This document shows, piece after piece, positions 1 to 8,200 of a stretch of 64,000 nucleotides of DNA. The stretch comes from Oscillospiraceae bacterium. GTDB taxonomy: Bacteria; Bacillota_A; Clostridia; Oscillospirales; WRJC01. The DNA is taken from contig WRJC01000010.1 in assembly GCA_009782405.1 (NCBI GenBank), forward strand, positions 23,100-87,099, written 5' to 3'. The position numbers and the translations under genes were made by a program. The number at the start of each line of letters is the position of its first letter. Positions within the stretch are counted from its first letter, which is position 1. The notes beneath the pieces are model-generated. The model did not search any database. It saw only the letters and a list, made by a program, of their open reading frames with translations, and was not told the DNA's origin.

Positions 1-173
1 ATTTCGCGAACCGCGCTTGATGCGGAATCTGCCCTCACCATGTCCGCCAACTTCGAATAACCCTCGTCGCCGATTTTGTATGTTTGCCGGATTTCGCTGA
101 GCTTGAAGCCGGATATCGCCATGACGCATATCGACAGCGCCAAAAACAGCCATGCGATGCCATGCTTTTTCAT
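1..173 (-). CDS. Probable second sortase (class B-like), 3' end outside window
   Basis: Only the first 57 codons are present. The protein starts MKKHGIAWLFLALSICVMAI, a short basic N-terminus followed by one membrane segment, then a segment reading YKIGDEGYSKLADMV. That layout (N-terminal anchor followed by 'YKxGDexYxxL') is what I expect from class B sortases of Clostridia. The ATG overlaps the stop of the upstream wall-protein gene by four bases (ATGA), so the two are translationally coupled in the pilus operon. The catalytic His, Cys and Arg would lie beyond the window, so the family call rests on context and the N-terminus only. A different membrane-anchored protein remains possible. Confidence 0.5.
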   Translation of the reverse strand, partial: MKKHGIAWLFLALSICVMAISGFKLSEIRQTYKIGDEGYSKLADMVRADSASSAVRE

Positions 174-1621
174 GATTGTGACCATCCCTTTCTGCGCCTC
201 CTGCAACACAGCAGGTAAGCGGCGCTTGTCGCTGCCGTGAAGGCTGCTATGCAAAGCAATGCGCTGTACAATGCGCTTTTGGATTCGTCGCCTGTTTTGG
301 GCCCGTTTTGCGCAGGAGGCCGCGGCCACGGAGATTGCTGGAGCGGCGGCTGCTGGCCCGGAGACGGCCAATTCGGCTTTTGTTCCCCTATCGGCAATTT
401 CGGCGGCTGTTGGCCCGGCGGTTGCAAATCCGGCTTTTGCCCTGCCCCCGGCGGTTGCTGGTCTGATACTTGTTCTTCCTCCGGTTCGTCGTCGGTCGTA
501 TTTTCCGCGATCGAATCTTCCGTCGCCGGTTCTTCCGTGGCTGTCGGTTCTTTTGTGGCCGCGGTGTTTTCCGCAGTCAAATTTTCCGTTGCGGGCGGTT
601 CTGTTTGCGGTTCTGCCGTTGACGGCTTTGTTGCCGGCTGCCCTGTCGCAGGCGGCTCTGTTGCCGGCGGTTTTATCGTTGGCGGCCATGCCGTAGGCGC
701 TTCCGTTGAAGATGGCGGCTGCGTCGACGGCGGCGGCTGCGTCGTGGATCCGCCTTGGCTTTTGTAAGTGTTCAGATATGTAAACGAAGAAACCTGCCTG
801 TTGGAGCTGTTTGTGACGATGCGGTTCAGCACGAGTTGCCCATCCTCAGCTTTTACGTTATCCGTGATGGTATATACCTCCGCATCGTAGGTGTAGCCGG
901 ATATGTCCGTGTTCAATTCGGAAACCGTGTAATAATAAGTGCCCTCTTTGCTGTAGCTCCAGGTGCCGAATTCGCCCCGGCCCGAGCCGACTATCGATAT
1001 GGTTTTTGCGCCGTTTTGGCTGCCTTCCGGCATGGGATTGGACAAATCCCCCGCCTTCAATTGGAACAAAAAGGCGCTTGGCTGCGCGGGGTCTCCGAAA
1101 ACCGTTTTCACCACGGACGGGTCCACCATCAGCTTTGGGTCGCTCGGGGCTATGGTGTATGAATGCCCGAAATATATCTCGGACGCTTTTGCCCCGTTGT
1201 TTTTGTAGACGACGATTGCCGCCGCCAAGTCGCTTTTTATGTGCACCTCTATGGCGTACAGCTGCCGGTCCAGCGCATAGCCGGCCGCCGCTTCCGTGAT
1301 GCATGCCACCTCGTAGGCATATATGCCCGGATGGGCGAAATTTATCGGCCCGATTTCGATGTTTTTTGTCCCTGCGATGGTAAATGTATATCCGCCCGCA
1401 TCGCTGCCGTCCGGCATGGGATTCGAAGGCTGTTTCGGGGTCAGCCTGTAAGAAAACGTTTCGTTTGGCGCGGATGCCCCGTCGTCGGCAAAAACCTGCC
1501 GCACAGCCAGCGCGACATTTCCCGCCTTGGCCGCAAAGGCCGCCGTGAAGAAAATATAGTTCATAAATAAAACCAGCATCAGGGCCGCCGCAAAAATTTT
1601 GCCGTATTTTTTTTCGGTCAT
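170..1621 (-). CDS. Pilin-domain wall-anchored protein (ancillary/basal pilin candidate)
   Basis: This is a 483-residue protein. A signal peptide covers residues 1-31 (basic start, hydrophobic run, AFAA). Two Spy0128/FctA-type pilin domains follow at about 33-150 and 160-285. Each has the paired signatures of intramolecular isopeptide pilins, an FxF/FLFxL start strand and a late G(I/T)Y.YEV-type strand. Residues about 290-440 are a Pro/Thr/Glu-rich spacer able to cross the wall. The C-terminus carries a sorting signal: GPKTGD (an LPXTG variant), a hydrophobic stretch and an RRRRK tail. The gene lies six bases downstream of the class B sortase gene. I infer a minor or basal pilus subunit. The P/T/E spacer argues for the base rather than the shaft. 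Confidence 0.8.
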   Translation of the reverse strand: MTEKKYGKIFAAALMLVLFMNYIFFTAAFAAKAGNVALAVRQVFADDGASAPNETFSYRLTPKQPSNPMPDGSDAGGYTFTIAGTKNIEIGPINFAHPGIYAYEVACITEAAAGYALDRQLYAIEVHIKSDLAAAIVVYKNNGAKASEIYFGHSYTIAPSDPKLMVDPSVVKTVFGDPAQPSAFLFQLKAGDLSNPMPEGSQNGAKTISIVGSGRGEFGTWSYSKEGTYYYTVSELNTDISGYTYDAEVYTITDNVKAEDGQLVLNRIVTNSSNRQVSSFTYLNTYKSQGGSTTQPPPSTQPPSSTEAPTAWPPTIKPPATEPPATGQPATKPSTAEPQTEPPATENLTAENTAATKEPTATEEPATEDSIAENTTDDEPEEEQVSDQQPPGAGQKPDLQPPGQQPPKLPIGEQKPNWPSPGQQPPLQQSPWPRPPAQNGPKTGDESKSALYSALLCIAAFTAATSAAYLLCCRRRRKGWSQS

Positions 1622-1627
1622 GGTCGC

Positions 1628-2596
1628 TCATCCCCCTTTCCGCAATATATCATGAGCGGATTTTTTTTGTTTTTTGTAGCGTTTTTTGTTGTTGGCAATC
1701 AGCGACAACAGCAGTATAAGCAGCATGAATGGAATAATTATCGCGACCACCTTGATCCAGATGGGGATCTGCGTCCAGAAATCGGCCAGTTTGTCCACCG
1801 CCAATGTAACTTTATCGCCCGGTTCGTCTTTTTCAAAGAAGTCGCCGTGTATATCGTCTGTTAGCTTGCCCACGAGGATGTCCCTGCCGTTTGTCGAAAC
1901 TGAGGAACAAGTGGAGAGCAGCACAATATGGTCGTCTGCGGTTATCCCTATTTCGCGCGTGTGCAGCGCCAGTTCAAAAATCCTGTCCAGATAGGCCTGC
2001 CGCGCTTCTTTTTTTGTTATGTTCGTTTTAAAAACCGTATCGTCGTATGCGTCGGTGTGAAGGAAGGCGAAAAATTCCAGCCCGTGTTCCTCGCCGCCGT
2101 AATACAGCGTCCCGTAGCGGCGCTCCTCAAAATAGCCTTTGTCGGAAAAATTCCCTATTTCACCGAACATCGCGCTTTTTTCCATGTGATGCCCGTACAG
2201 AATCGAAGAAAAATCCGAAAAATCCCTGCTGCATCGGTAATCCAAGAAGATCGCCCCCGAGAGTGAATATTTCCCTTCCGCGTTTGTGTTGACATATCTC
2301 ATATTGTCGCCGCCCTGCACGACCGGATAGTTTATGTTGGTGCCGTATACCTCAAGCCAGGAAAAAACATCCGGGTTGACGGCTCGCAATTCTTCGAATG
2401 AGGCGCCTTCGTTTTCCTCGGTGGGCTTGTATGCCTCATAGCGCACGGAGTTTGCCGCTTGGTACACTTGCTTTGAATCCCATATAGCATAAAATCCGAC
2501 GGCGATCAGCAAAAAGACCATGATCATTACCGCCGTGTCTACGATTCCGTTTACCAGCCGTATCGTTTTTTTGCCCGCTTTGGCCGCTATGTTCAT
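1628..2596 (-). CDS. Class B sortase (pilus-type)
   Basis: The enzyme is 322 residues long. Sortases cleave wall-sorting signals and join the protein to a nucleophile on another subunit or on lipid II. A transmembrane segment lies at about 18-38. The catalytic triad is visible as His in YGHHM (about 136/137), Cys230 in LLSTCSS and Arg238 in TNGRDI. The insert between the catalytic His and Cys and the second membrane segment at about 290-312 fit the class B group that polymerises Spy0128-type pilins in streptococcal FCT loci. I chose the ATG at 2596 because AAAGGAG lies just upstream. An in-frame ATG 33 bases earlier lacks this site. It sits 94 bases after the backbone pilin, behind a strong hairpin. 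Confidence 0.93.
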   Translation of the reverse strand: MNIAAKAGKKTIRLVNGIVDTAVMIMVFLLIAVGFYAIWDSKQVYQAANSVRYEAYKPTEENEGASFEELRAVNPDVFSWLEVYGTNINYPVVQGGDNMRYVNTNAEGKYSLSGAIFLDYRCSRDFSDFSSILYGHHMEKSAMFGEIGNFSDKGYFEERRYGTLYYGGEEHGLEFFAFLHTDAYDDTVFKTNITKKEARQAYLDRIFELALHTREIGITADDHIVLLSTCSSVSTNGRDILVGKLTDDIHGDFFEKDEPGDKVTLAVDKLADFWTQIPIWIKVVAIIIPFMLLILLLSLIANNKKRYKKQKKSAHDILRKGG

Positions 2597-2637
2597 ATGG
2601 GACTCCTTTCTTTCTTTTTTTATTTCCAATCTGTTCC

Positions 2638-2668
2638 GGGGGGTGCGGGATACATACCCGCACCCCCC
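2638..2668 (-). promoter_or_regulatory. Strong intercistronic hairpin between pilin and sortase genes
   Basis: Bases 2638-2649 and 2657-2668 form a perfect 12-bp, GC-rich stem with a 7-base loop. No U-run follows on the minus strand, so it is not a standard terminator. It lies in the 94-base gap between the backbone pilin stop and the sortase start. I infer an mRNA-stabilising, processing or partial-attenuation element that keeps pilin expression above sortase expression. Confidence 0.75.
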
Positions 2669-2690
2669 GCTGACCGGCGCATTTTTTTGT

Positions 2691-4097
2691 TTAGTTGTAG
2701 CTGACCGCCGCGTTTTTGACTGTCGCTTTTGTCTTGCGCGCCTTGAATGCGATGAATGTTATGAATCCGCCGGTGGCCAAGATGATCATGCCGATGAAGG
2801 GCAGGTCGTTTAAGTCAAGTCCGGTGGGGGTCGTCGTGTTGTTGGTGTTTGTGAAGTCAGCGCTGTTTTTCCCTTCGCCGACATACAGCGTGGTCTTGTA
2901 AACGCTATTGTTTGCATACGGGAGTTCGAGATCTGCGCCTTTGGTTCCTGTTTCCTCTAGGCCCGGGTCGTCATCGTATGTGACGATTACGCTGGGCGCA
3001 TAACCGGCAGTTCCATACTCCTTTATCTCATAAGTCGTGCCCACAGGGGTGTCAATAAATACCAGATATTGGCCGTCTTTGAGGTAGAAGGTGGTCAATG
3101 TGCCGTCGTCGAACACGATGTGGTTGGCTCCGGGGGCTGCTCCGTTGTCTTCAGAGGTGACGTTTTTATAACCTGTGGGGGTGTTCGGATCTTCTTCCAC
3201 CACATATCCTTTGTAGCTCGCGTTCGGTTCGTTCAAGAGGCTGGGGGTATTGATTGTGAGATCGTATTTGAAGTAGATCGTCGAGCTGGCGAAGTCGCCG
3301 GAGACCACTTTGCTTATGGAGAGCGTCCAATTATTGTCATCCTCGGGGTCAGTACCGCCGTTGGCTTTCACGTAGGTGTTGATGAAAATCATTTGGCTGT
3401 ATTCGAATTCCTGGGTTTCTTTGCCCGGGGTCGGGTCTACTTTTTCATCGCCTTCTTCTCCGTCTTCTTTCGTGGTCTTCATCGCGCCGACATAGAAAAC
3501 GTAGGTGTTGCCGTTGGTTCCGTCTTTTACTAAGACTGTAACGGTGTATTTGACTACTGAATAAGTCATCAGATCATAGGGGGCGATGGGATAAGAGCTG
3601 TTTGTTCCGAATGTGCCGGTGACCTCTGTGATCTCGTATACATACGCGCCGGCGTGAGGCCAAGTGATATTGCTGTTGGTGAAAAGTTCGCTTGATTCGA
3701 GGTAATAATAGTCGATGCCGTTGCCGTCTTTGTCGGGTTCTGTGTGGGTGTAACCATTGGCATCGGGAAACTCGATTTCGACTTTGCCATTGTCGCCGAT
3801 CACCGGCATGGTAGCTACGACGTTGCCGTCATCGTCGCCATCCACGCTTATCGGAGTGACGGTGAATTCAAAGGTCGTCTGCGGGACAGCTGTGCCGTAG
3901 GGTACTTGCAAGAGTTTGGTGATGGCGGCAAGCGCCGGATCTGTTTCTGTGCCTTCCATTTGTTTGGAAGATGGATTGGGGTTTCCACCGTCGTCGTCGT
4001 CTTCGCCCGCCGCGAATGCGGGTATGATGCTCATCAGGGTCATAAGGAACATGATGGCCGCGAGGGCGAGAGATACCAGGATTCTTGATTTTTTCAT
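2691..4097 (-). CDS. Spy0128/FctA-type backbone pilin
   Basis: This 468-residue secreted subunit has a signal peptide at 1-30 (MKKSRILVSLALAAIMFLM... AFAAG). Two pilin domains follow: about 40-240 with the late strand AGAYVYEITEV, and about 255-420 with the start strand IYFKYDLTI. These are the isopeptide-bond pilin domains of the T-antigen family. The C-terminus has TTPTGLDLNDLPFIG, then a hydrophobic span and KARK. The PTG-type signal is the one used by FctA-like backbones and class B pilus sortases. AAAGGAG precedes the ATG. It has its own promoter (4251-4281) and a structured leader, and is followed by a hairpin and the sortase. Backbone status is inferred from the sorting signal, the order of genes and its private promoter. 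Confidence 0.9.
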   Translation of the reverse strand: MKKSRILVSLALAAIMFLMTLMSIIPAFAAGEDDDDGGNPNPSSKQMEGTETDPALAAITKLLQVPYGTAVPQTTFEFTVTPISVDGDDDGNVVATMPVIGDNGKVEIEFPDANGYTHTEPDKDGNGIDYYYLESSELFTNSNITWPHAGAYVYEITEVTGTFGTNSSYPIAPYDLMTYSVVKYTVTVLVKDGTNGNTYVFYVGAMKTTKEDGEEGDEKVDPTPGKETQEFEYSQMIFINTYVKANGGTDPEDDNNWTLSISKVVSGDFASSTIYFKYDLTINTPSLLNEPNASYKGYVVEEDPNTPTGYKNVTSEDNGAAPGANHIVFDDGTLTTFYLKDGQYLVFIDTPVGTTYEIKEYGTAGYAPSVIVTYDDDPGLEETGTKGADLELPYANNSVYKTTLYVGEGKNSADFTNTNNTTTPTGLDLNDLPFIGMIILATGGFITFIAFKARKTKATVKNAAVSYN

Positions 4098-4150
4098 TTG
4101 TGATTTTCTCCTTTGTTAATTAATTGTTTTTTTGTTTTTTTTATGTATAG

Positions 4151-4212
4151 ACGCGGATAAGGTTGGATATCTCCGAGGGCCCTTCTTCGACTTCGCAAGC
4201 CCTATTCCGCGT
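4151..4212 (-). ncRNA. Structured 5' leader of the pilin mRNA (candidate cis-regulatory RNA)
   Basis: The 7-base arms 4151-4157 (acgcgga) and 4206-4212 (tccgcgt) are perfectly complementary. They are extended by three further pairs after a 2x2 internal loop. The enclosed part can form an inner GGGC/GCCC helix. The element is flanked on both sides by A-rich sequence, so it stands out as one folded unit of about 62 nt starting roughly 30 nt after the predicted transcription start. I cannot assign it to a known riboswitch class. It may be a protein-binding leader, a ligand-sensing RNA or a stabiliser. Confidence 0.5.
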
Positions 4213-4250
4213 TTATAGCTTTGTTTTTTCGCTTTTTTTATCATGCCTTT

Positions 4251-4281
4251 ATTATAAGGGATAAAGTTTGTTGAATGTCAA
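4251..4281 (-). promoter_or_regulatory. Pilin promoter P1 with 19-bp spacer (MerR-type candidate)
   Basis: On the minus strand, TTGACA (4281-4276) and TATAAT (4256-4251) are separated by 19 bp (TTCAACAAACTTTATCCCT). Both hexamers are perfect but the spacing is too long for unaided RNA polymerase. Promoters activated by MerR-family proteins have this design. Confidence 0.8.
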
Positions 4282-4430
4282 TACCTTTTTTTGATTTTCT
4301 TTAAAAAAATTTTTGTTTTCCAAAAACGACGCAGTATTGCGGGTTTTGAGCGTTCGTTTCTTTGTCTGCCGGATTTTTTGTGTTTGGGCTTTGTCTAAAT
4401 CGCCCTTTTTTCCTGAAAGCGGCTTGCAGG
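4251..4430 (-). repeat. Promoter cassette repeat, copy 1 (pilin)
   Basis: The copy starts with CCTGCAA (4430-4424), then AAAAAAGGGCGATT, a divergent middle, an A/T block AAATTTTTTT, then AAAAAAAGGTATTGACATT. CCTGCAA starts about 150 bases before the end of TTGACA, as in the other two copies (5053-5233, 9124-9303). The order of the blocks is the same in all three. Confidence 0.75.
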
Positions 4431-4436
4431 CTTTCC

Positions 4437-5012
4437 CTACATTCTCCGCCGCCTGAGTATGGTTATCGCGGTTCCGTGCGTGTCGTTTATGTCCACCGCG
4501 CCGTACATTCGGCTGTCCATCGTCCCCTCCCGGGCATCTCCCAAAACAAATATCTGCCCTTCTTCCAAGGCGAGGGGGAATTCGATTCCATCCGAGTATC
4601 GCTTGGTGGTCTGGTATATATCGGGTTCCTGCTGCAGCGCCCCGTTTATCGTGAGGCCGTCCTCGGTGATGTCCACTATGTCCCCGGCCACCGCGATCAC
4701 CCTCCGGACTTGTTTTTGCCCTTGGACGGTGAGCAGCACGAGATCCCCGGCATGGTAATTCTTGTTCCATCGGTAATACATAACCAAATCGCCGTCTTTG
4801 ATCGAGGGGTGCATGCCAGGTTCCACGCTGTAGTGCAGCCCGTAGACAAAAGTGAAAATGACTGCTATGGAGCCGATTATCGCCGCTATTTTCAAACCAA
4901 GCGCCCCGAGTTCTTTGGAAAGCGAACGTTCGGCGGGGATAGCTTCGCGGCAGGGAGGGTAAATATCCGCCATAAATTCGCGGTTCAATTCTTCCAATGA
5001 CTTCACGACCAT
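4437..5012 (-). CDS. SipA-like pseudo-signal peptidase (pilus assembly factor)
   Basis: The protein is 191 residues. It has a cytoplasmic N-terminus, one membrane segment at about 37-58 and a type I signal-peptidase fold. The box normally reading S-M-x-P reads G66-M-H-P, so the nucleophile Ser is Gly. The general-base Lys of the 'xVKR' motif is Arg103 (QVRRVI). The later GD and GDxxxxxxDSR boxes (VLGDAREGTMDSR) are intact. S. pyogenes SipA, essential for polymerising Spy0128 pili, likewise lacks both catalytic residues. With a Spy0128 pilin and class B sortase next door, the same chaperone-like role is inferred. The ATG at 5012 has AAGGAGG eight bases upstream. It is transcribed from promoter P2. 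Confidence 0.88.
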   Translation of the reverse strand: MVVKSLEELNREFMADIYPPCREAIPAERSLSKELGALGLKIAAIIGSIAVIFTFVYGLHYSVEPGMHPSIKDGDLVMYYRWNKNYHAGDLVLLTVQGQKQVRRVIAVAGDIVDITEDGLTINGALQQEPDIYQTTKRYSDGIEFPLALEEGQIFVLGDAREGTMDSRMYGAVDINDTHGTAITILRRRRM

Positions 5013-5052
5013 TTTGCATGCCTCCTTTTTTGCCAATCGATATTATGGTTTA

Positions 5053-5083
5053 ATTATAAGGCATGGAGTCTCTTTAATGTCAA
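5053..5083 (-). promoter_or_regulatory. SipA-like gene promoter P2 with 19-bp spacer
   Basis: TTGACA (5083-5078) and TATAAT (5058-5053) flank the 19-bp spacer TTAAAGAGACTCCATGCCT, which shares the pattern TT.A...ACT..AT.CCT with P1 and P3. Confidence 0.78.
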
Positions 5084-5233
5084 TGCTTTTTTTGATATTT
5101 TTGAAAAAAATTTTATTTGTGCGCAATATGCCCCGGTATCGGCGCTTTTTGGCATATGGGGACACGGATATTTCGCCGTGCCCGAAAGCCATTCTCTTGA
5201 ATCGCCTCTTTTTATTTAAGAGCAAGTTGCAGG
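5053..5233 (-). repeat. Promoter cassette repeat, copy 2 (SipA-like gene)
   Basis: CCTGCAA (5233-5227) lies inside the last codons of the upstream wall protein, so the cassette edge contributes its C-terminal residues. AAAAAGAGGCGATT, AAAATTTTTTT and AAAAAAAGCATTGACATT follow in the same order and at the same distances as in copies 1 and 3. Confidence 0.72.
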
Positions 5234-8200
5234 TTTCGCCCCGGTTTTGCGGCGGATGAGCGTCTTGGCCGCGAACCATCCGAGAACCGCCAACGCCGCC
5301 AGTATGGGCAGTAATAGCATCGCCCCGATGCTGCCTAAGCCAAGCCCGGTTTCCGGCGCGTACTTTCTTTCGTTGGTGAAATCCACGGAGCGCGGGCTGT
5401 CCGTCATGTCGAATTCCCCGGTGTCCCTGCCGTCCCCATCGCCGAGCTCGCTGTCGGCGTAGCTGGCGTTGTAGTTGTTGTCATTCGCTTCCTCGATTTG
5501 TATTTTGTAGGTTTCGGTGACATTTTCTATGACAATGCTTTCGCCGTGCTTCAGCTTTATTTCCGCTTCCCCGTTCGCGTTGAGCGTCAGCGTCCCTGTC
5601 GCGGATCCCTTGGCATATGCGAATGCTGTGCCCTGCGGAAGCGGATCGCCGGCCGAATCCTTGAAGGTTACGGTAAATGCGAATTCCTTGATCTTGTTTC
5701 CGTAGGCGCCCGTCACCGTTTTTGAGATTGTCAATGTGGTGAGCGCATATTCCCGATAGACGAAGTATATGATAAAATTTTGGGTCACCGGATCGATCGC
5801 CACCGTTCCGCCCGGCGTATATGTGCCCGGCAAATAATTGCCGCCGATGGAATATCCCAACGGTTTGTAGCCGTCAATGGCCGGTATGGTTTTAAAATAT
5901 TCCGGGGTTGACTGTTTGATGTTGGTTTTTGTGTCGGGGGCCAATGATTTGCCGTTTATATCCACGTATTTTTCCGTTATCATGTAGTACAGAGCGGAGT
6001 CTATATAAACGGGCAGCGAGCCGCTGTTCGCATTCGCGGGCAGGTTATGCGCGTCGTACCCGGCGCGCGTTATTATCGAATATATCTGCGGGCTGTCGTC
6101 CTCAATGCGCAAAACGCTTTTGAAATCGGATCCGATCTCCGCGAATATGTTGTCGGTGCGGGAAGAGGTGATATCCGAGCTGTAGGCGAAGTGATGGTAT
6201 CCGGCGGGAAGCTCCAAGGTTTTCAAAAACGCGCCCCCGTTTTCGGCGTACACGTGCAGGGGGGTATTTGCCGAGTTTGAAATGACCGCATTGAGGCAGG
6301 CGTTGACAAAATATCCGTCGCCCTGGTTGCTCGCGGTGTTGATGGCGGGCTTGTTTCCGCCGGAATACGCCTTCACGTTTGCCGCCGCGTCGAGATACAG
6401 GGCGGCAATGTCGTCGTCCGATCCGATGCCCGTGCTTATATCGCTCTTCGCGATTATGGTCCCGCCCGCGATGGTTATCGGGTCGCCGTATGAATGGCTG
6501 AAATAACCGATGCCCGGGCCGATGCTGCCTTTCGCGTATATATTTCCTCCTGTGATCGTGATGGATAGCGGAGAATGAATGTCAGAGCCGTGCATTCTGC
6601 CGATCCCGGTCGTATAGGAAACCGCGCGGATCGTGCCCCCTGTGATCAAGATGCTGCCCGCTCCCTCGCGGTTGAGGCCGGAAGCGGTTCCGATGGCCGC
6701 GCCTTCTCCTGTTCCGAAACTAGCGAGGCGGATGACCTCCGCGTCTATATTTCCGCCGCTGATCGTTATGTGCCCTGCCGGGCCGAAAGTGCCGCCGCCG
6801 ATGCCCGCGGCGCGGGTTTGCTGCCGTATGGTCAATGTGCCGCCCGCGATATTTATCGTTCCGCCGTCGCCGCCGTTTCCGGTGTTGCCACCGCCGCCGC
6901 CGATGCACGCTCCACCGTATCCGGTTCCCAAGTCGTCGCCGGGGCCGATTTGGGTCAGGTTCAGCACGCCGCCCATAATGATGGTCGCGCCACCGTTGCC
7001 TCCGGGGCTCGCGGGGCTTGCGCTATTGAAAATTTTGGTGCCGCCGCCGCCGATGCACGCTCCGCTCGATCGGGAGATTATGTTTATCGTGCCGCCGTTG
7101 ATGGTTATCGTGCCGGCATCGTTTTCTTCGGCGCCGCCGATGCCCGCGTGGGATGAGCCTTTCGAGCTGGCTTCCGAGGGAATGGCAAGAATATCCCCGG
7201 AATCGTTTCCGCTCAGGCTGTCGATGTAAATTTCGGCAGACGAAGGTACCTCTATATAGCCCCTCACAAAATTTGCCCCGTCCAACAACAGGTTCAATTT
7301 GCCCGTGCCCGACAGTATGATCGTGCCGATTTCCATATCTATGTCGCTTATGACCAATGTGACCTCCACGCCCGCCGGAATTTCTATCGCCTTGAATATG
7401 GAAGTGTATCTGTTTGGGGATTCGGGAGGGGAGCCGATGCCATATGTATCGTCAAAATATCCGGTTTGGATTATATGGTAAATTTTTTTGTCTGCGCCCG
7501 AATCGAAAATCAGCGTGTTATTGGAAACGGCTTTATATTTGTTATAAGGTAATATATAGGCATTTGTACCTTGTCCAGTTACCTTATAGCCCGAGCCAAT
7601 CTTAGGGGCGGTCGTCATGGACAGGTCGATGGTGTCTTCGTATTCGTAATACCAGCCATTCCACGTAAAACCGTCATTGCCGAAATCCGGCATATTCGCC
7701 GGGCCTTCCTCCATTTCCTCCTCGGCATCGAATTCGTCTTCGGTTTCGTCCTCTTGCTCGATTTCTTCTTCTTCGAGTTCGTCCTCTTCCTCTGTTTCAA
7801 ATTCTTCGTCAGATTCCGATTCTTCCGAATCTTCTTCTTCCGTATCTGTCTCTGCCTCGGCGCTTTCTTCCGTCTCTTCCGTCTCTTCCGTCTCTTCTAT
7901 CTCTTCTTGCCATTCTTCTGTGGCCGGCTCGCTTTCCACGGATTCCTCCGATTCCTCCGATTCAACAGTTTCTTCGGATTCAAAGAGTTCGTCGGCATCG
8001 TCGGTTTCGTCAAATATATCTTTTGTTTCTTCTTCGCTTTCATCGACGGATTCCACGGCCAAGCCGGAATCTTCGATTTCTTCGATTTCTTCAATATTTT
8101 CGATTTCTTCGATTTCTTCGAATTCGTCTGTTTCCGGTTCGTCCAATATGGCGATTTCCTTCAGTTCGATTTTCGGCTCGATTTCCGGTTCTTCCTCACC

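Larger units (their letters stand above)
4098..4436 (-). other. Non-coding stretch: pilin leader and promoter cassette copy 1
   Basis: No gene is supported here. Reading in the direction of transcription, the stretch holds the 3' flank of the SipA-like gene, the repeated promoter cassette (4251-4430), a transcription start expected near 4244, a foldable leader (4151-4212), an A-rich unstructured segment and the pilin ribosome-binding site. Confidence 0.75.

Noticed and set aside
237..767. Plus-strand Gly/Val-rich open frame opposite the pilin-domain protein
   Set aside because: It is the antisense shadow of the Pro/Thr-rich spacer of the real gene and has no ribosome-binding site.
4151..4212. 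Pilin leader as a class II cyclic di-GMP riboswitch
   Set aside because: Only a GCGG/CCGC closing helix and a CAACC stretch are shared. The conserved internal elements of that riboswitch as I remember them are missing.
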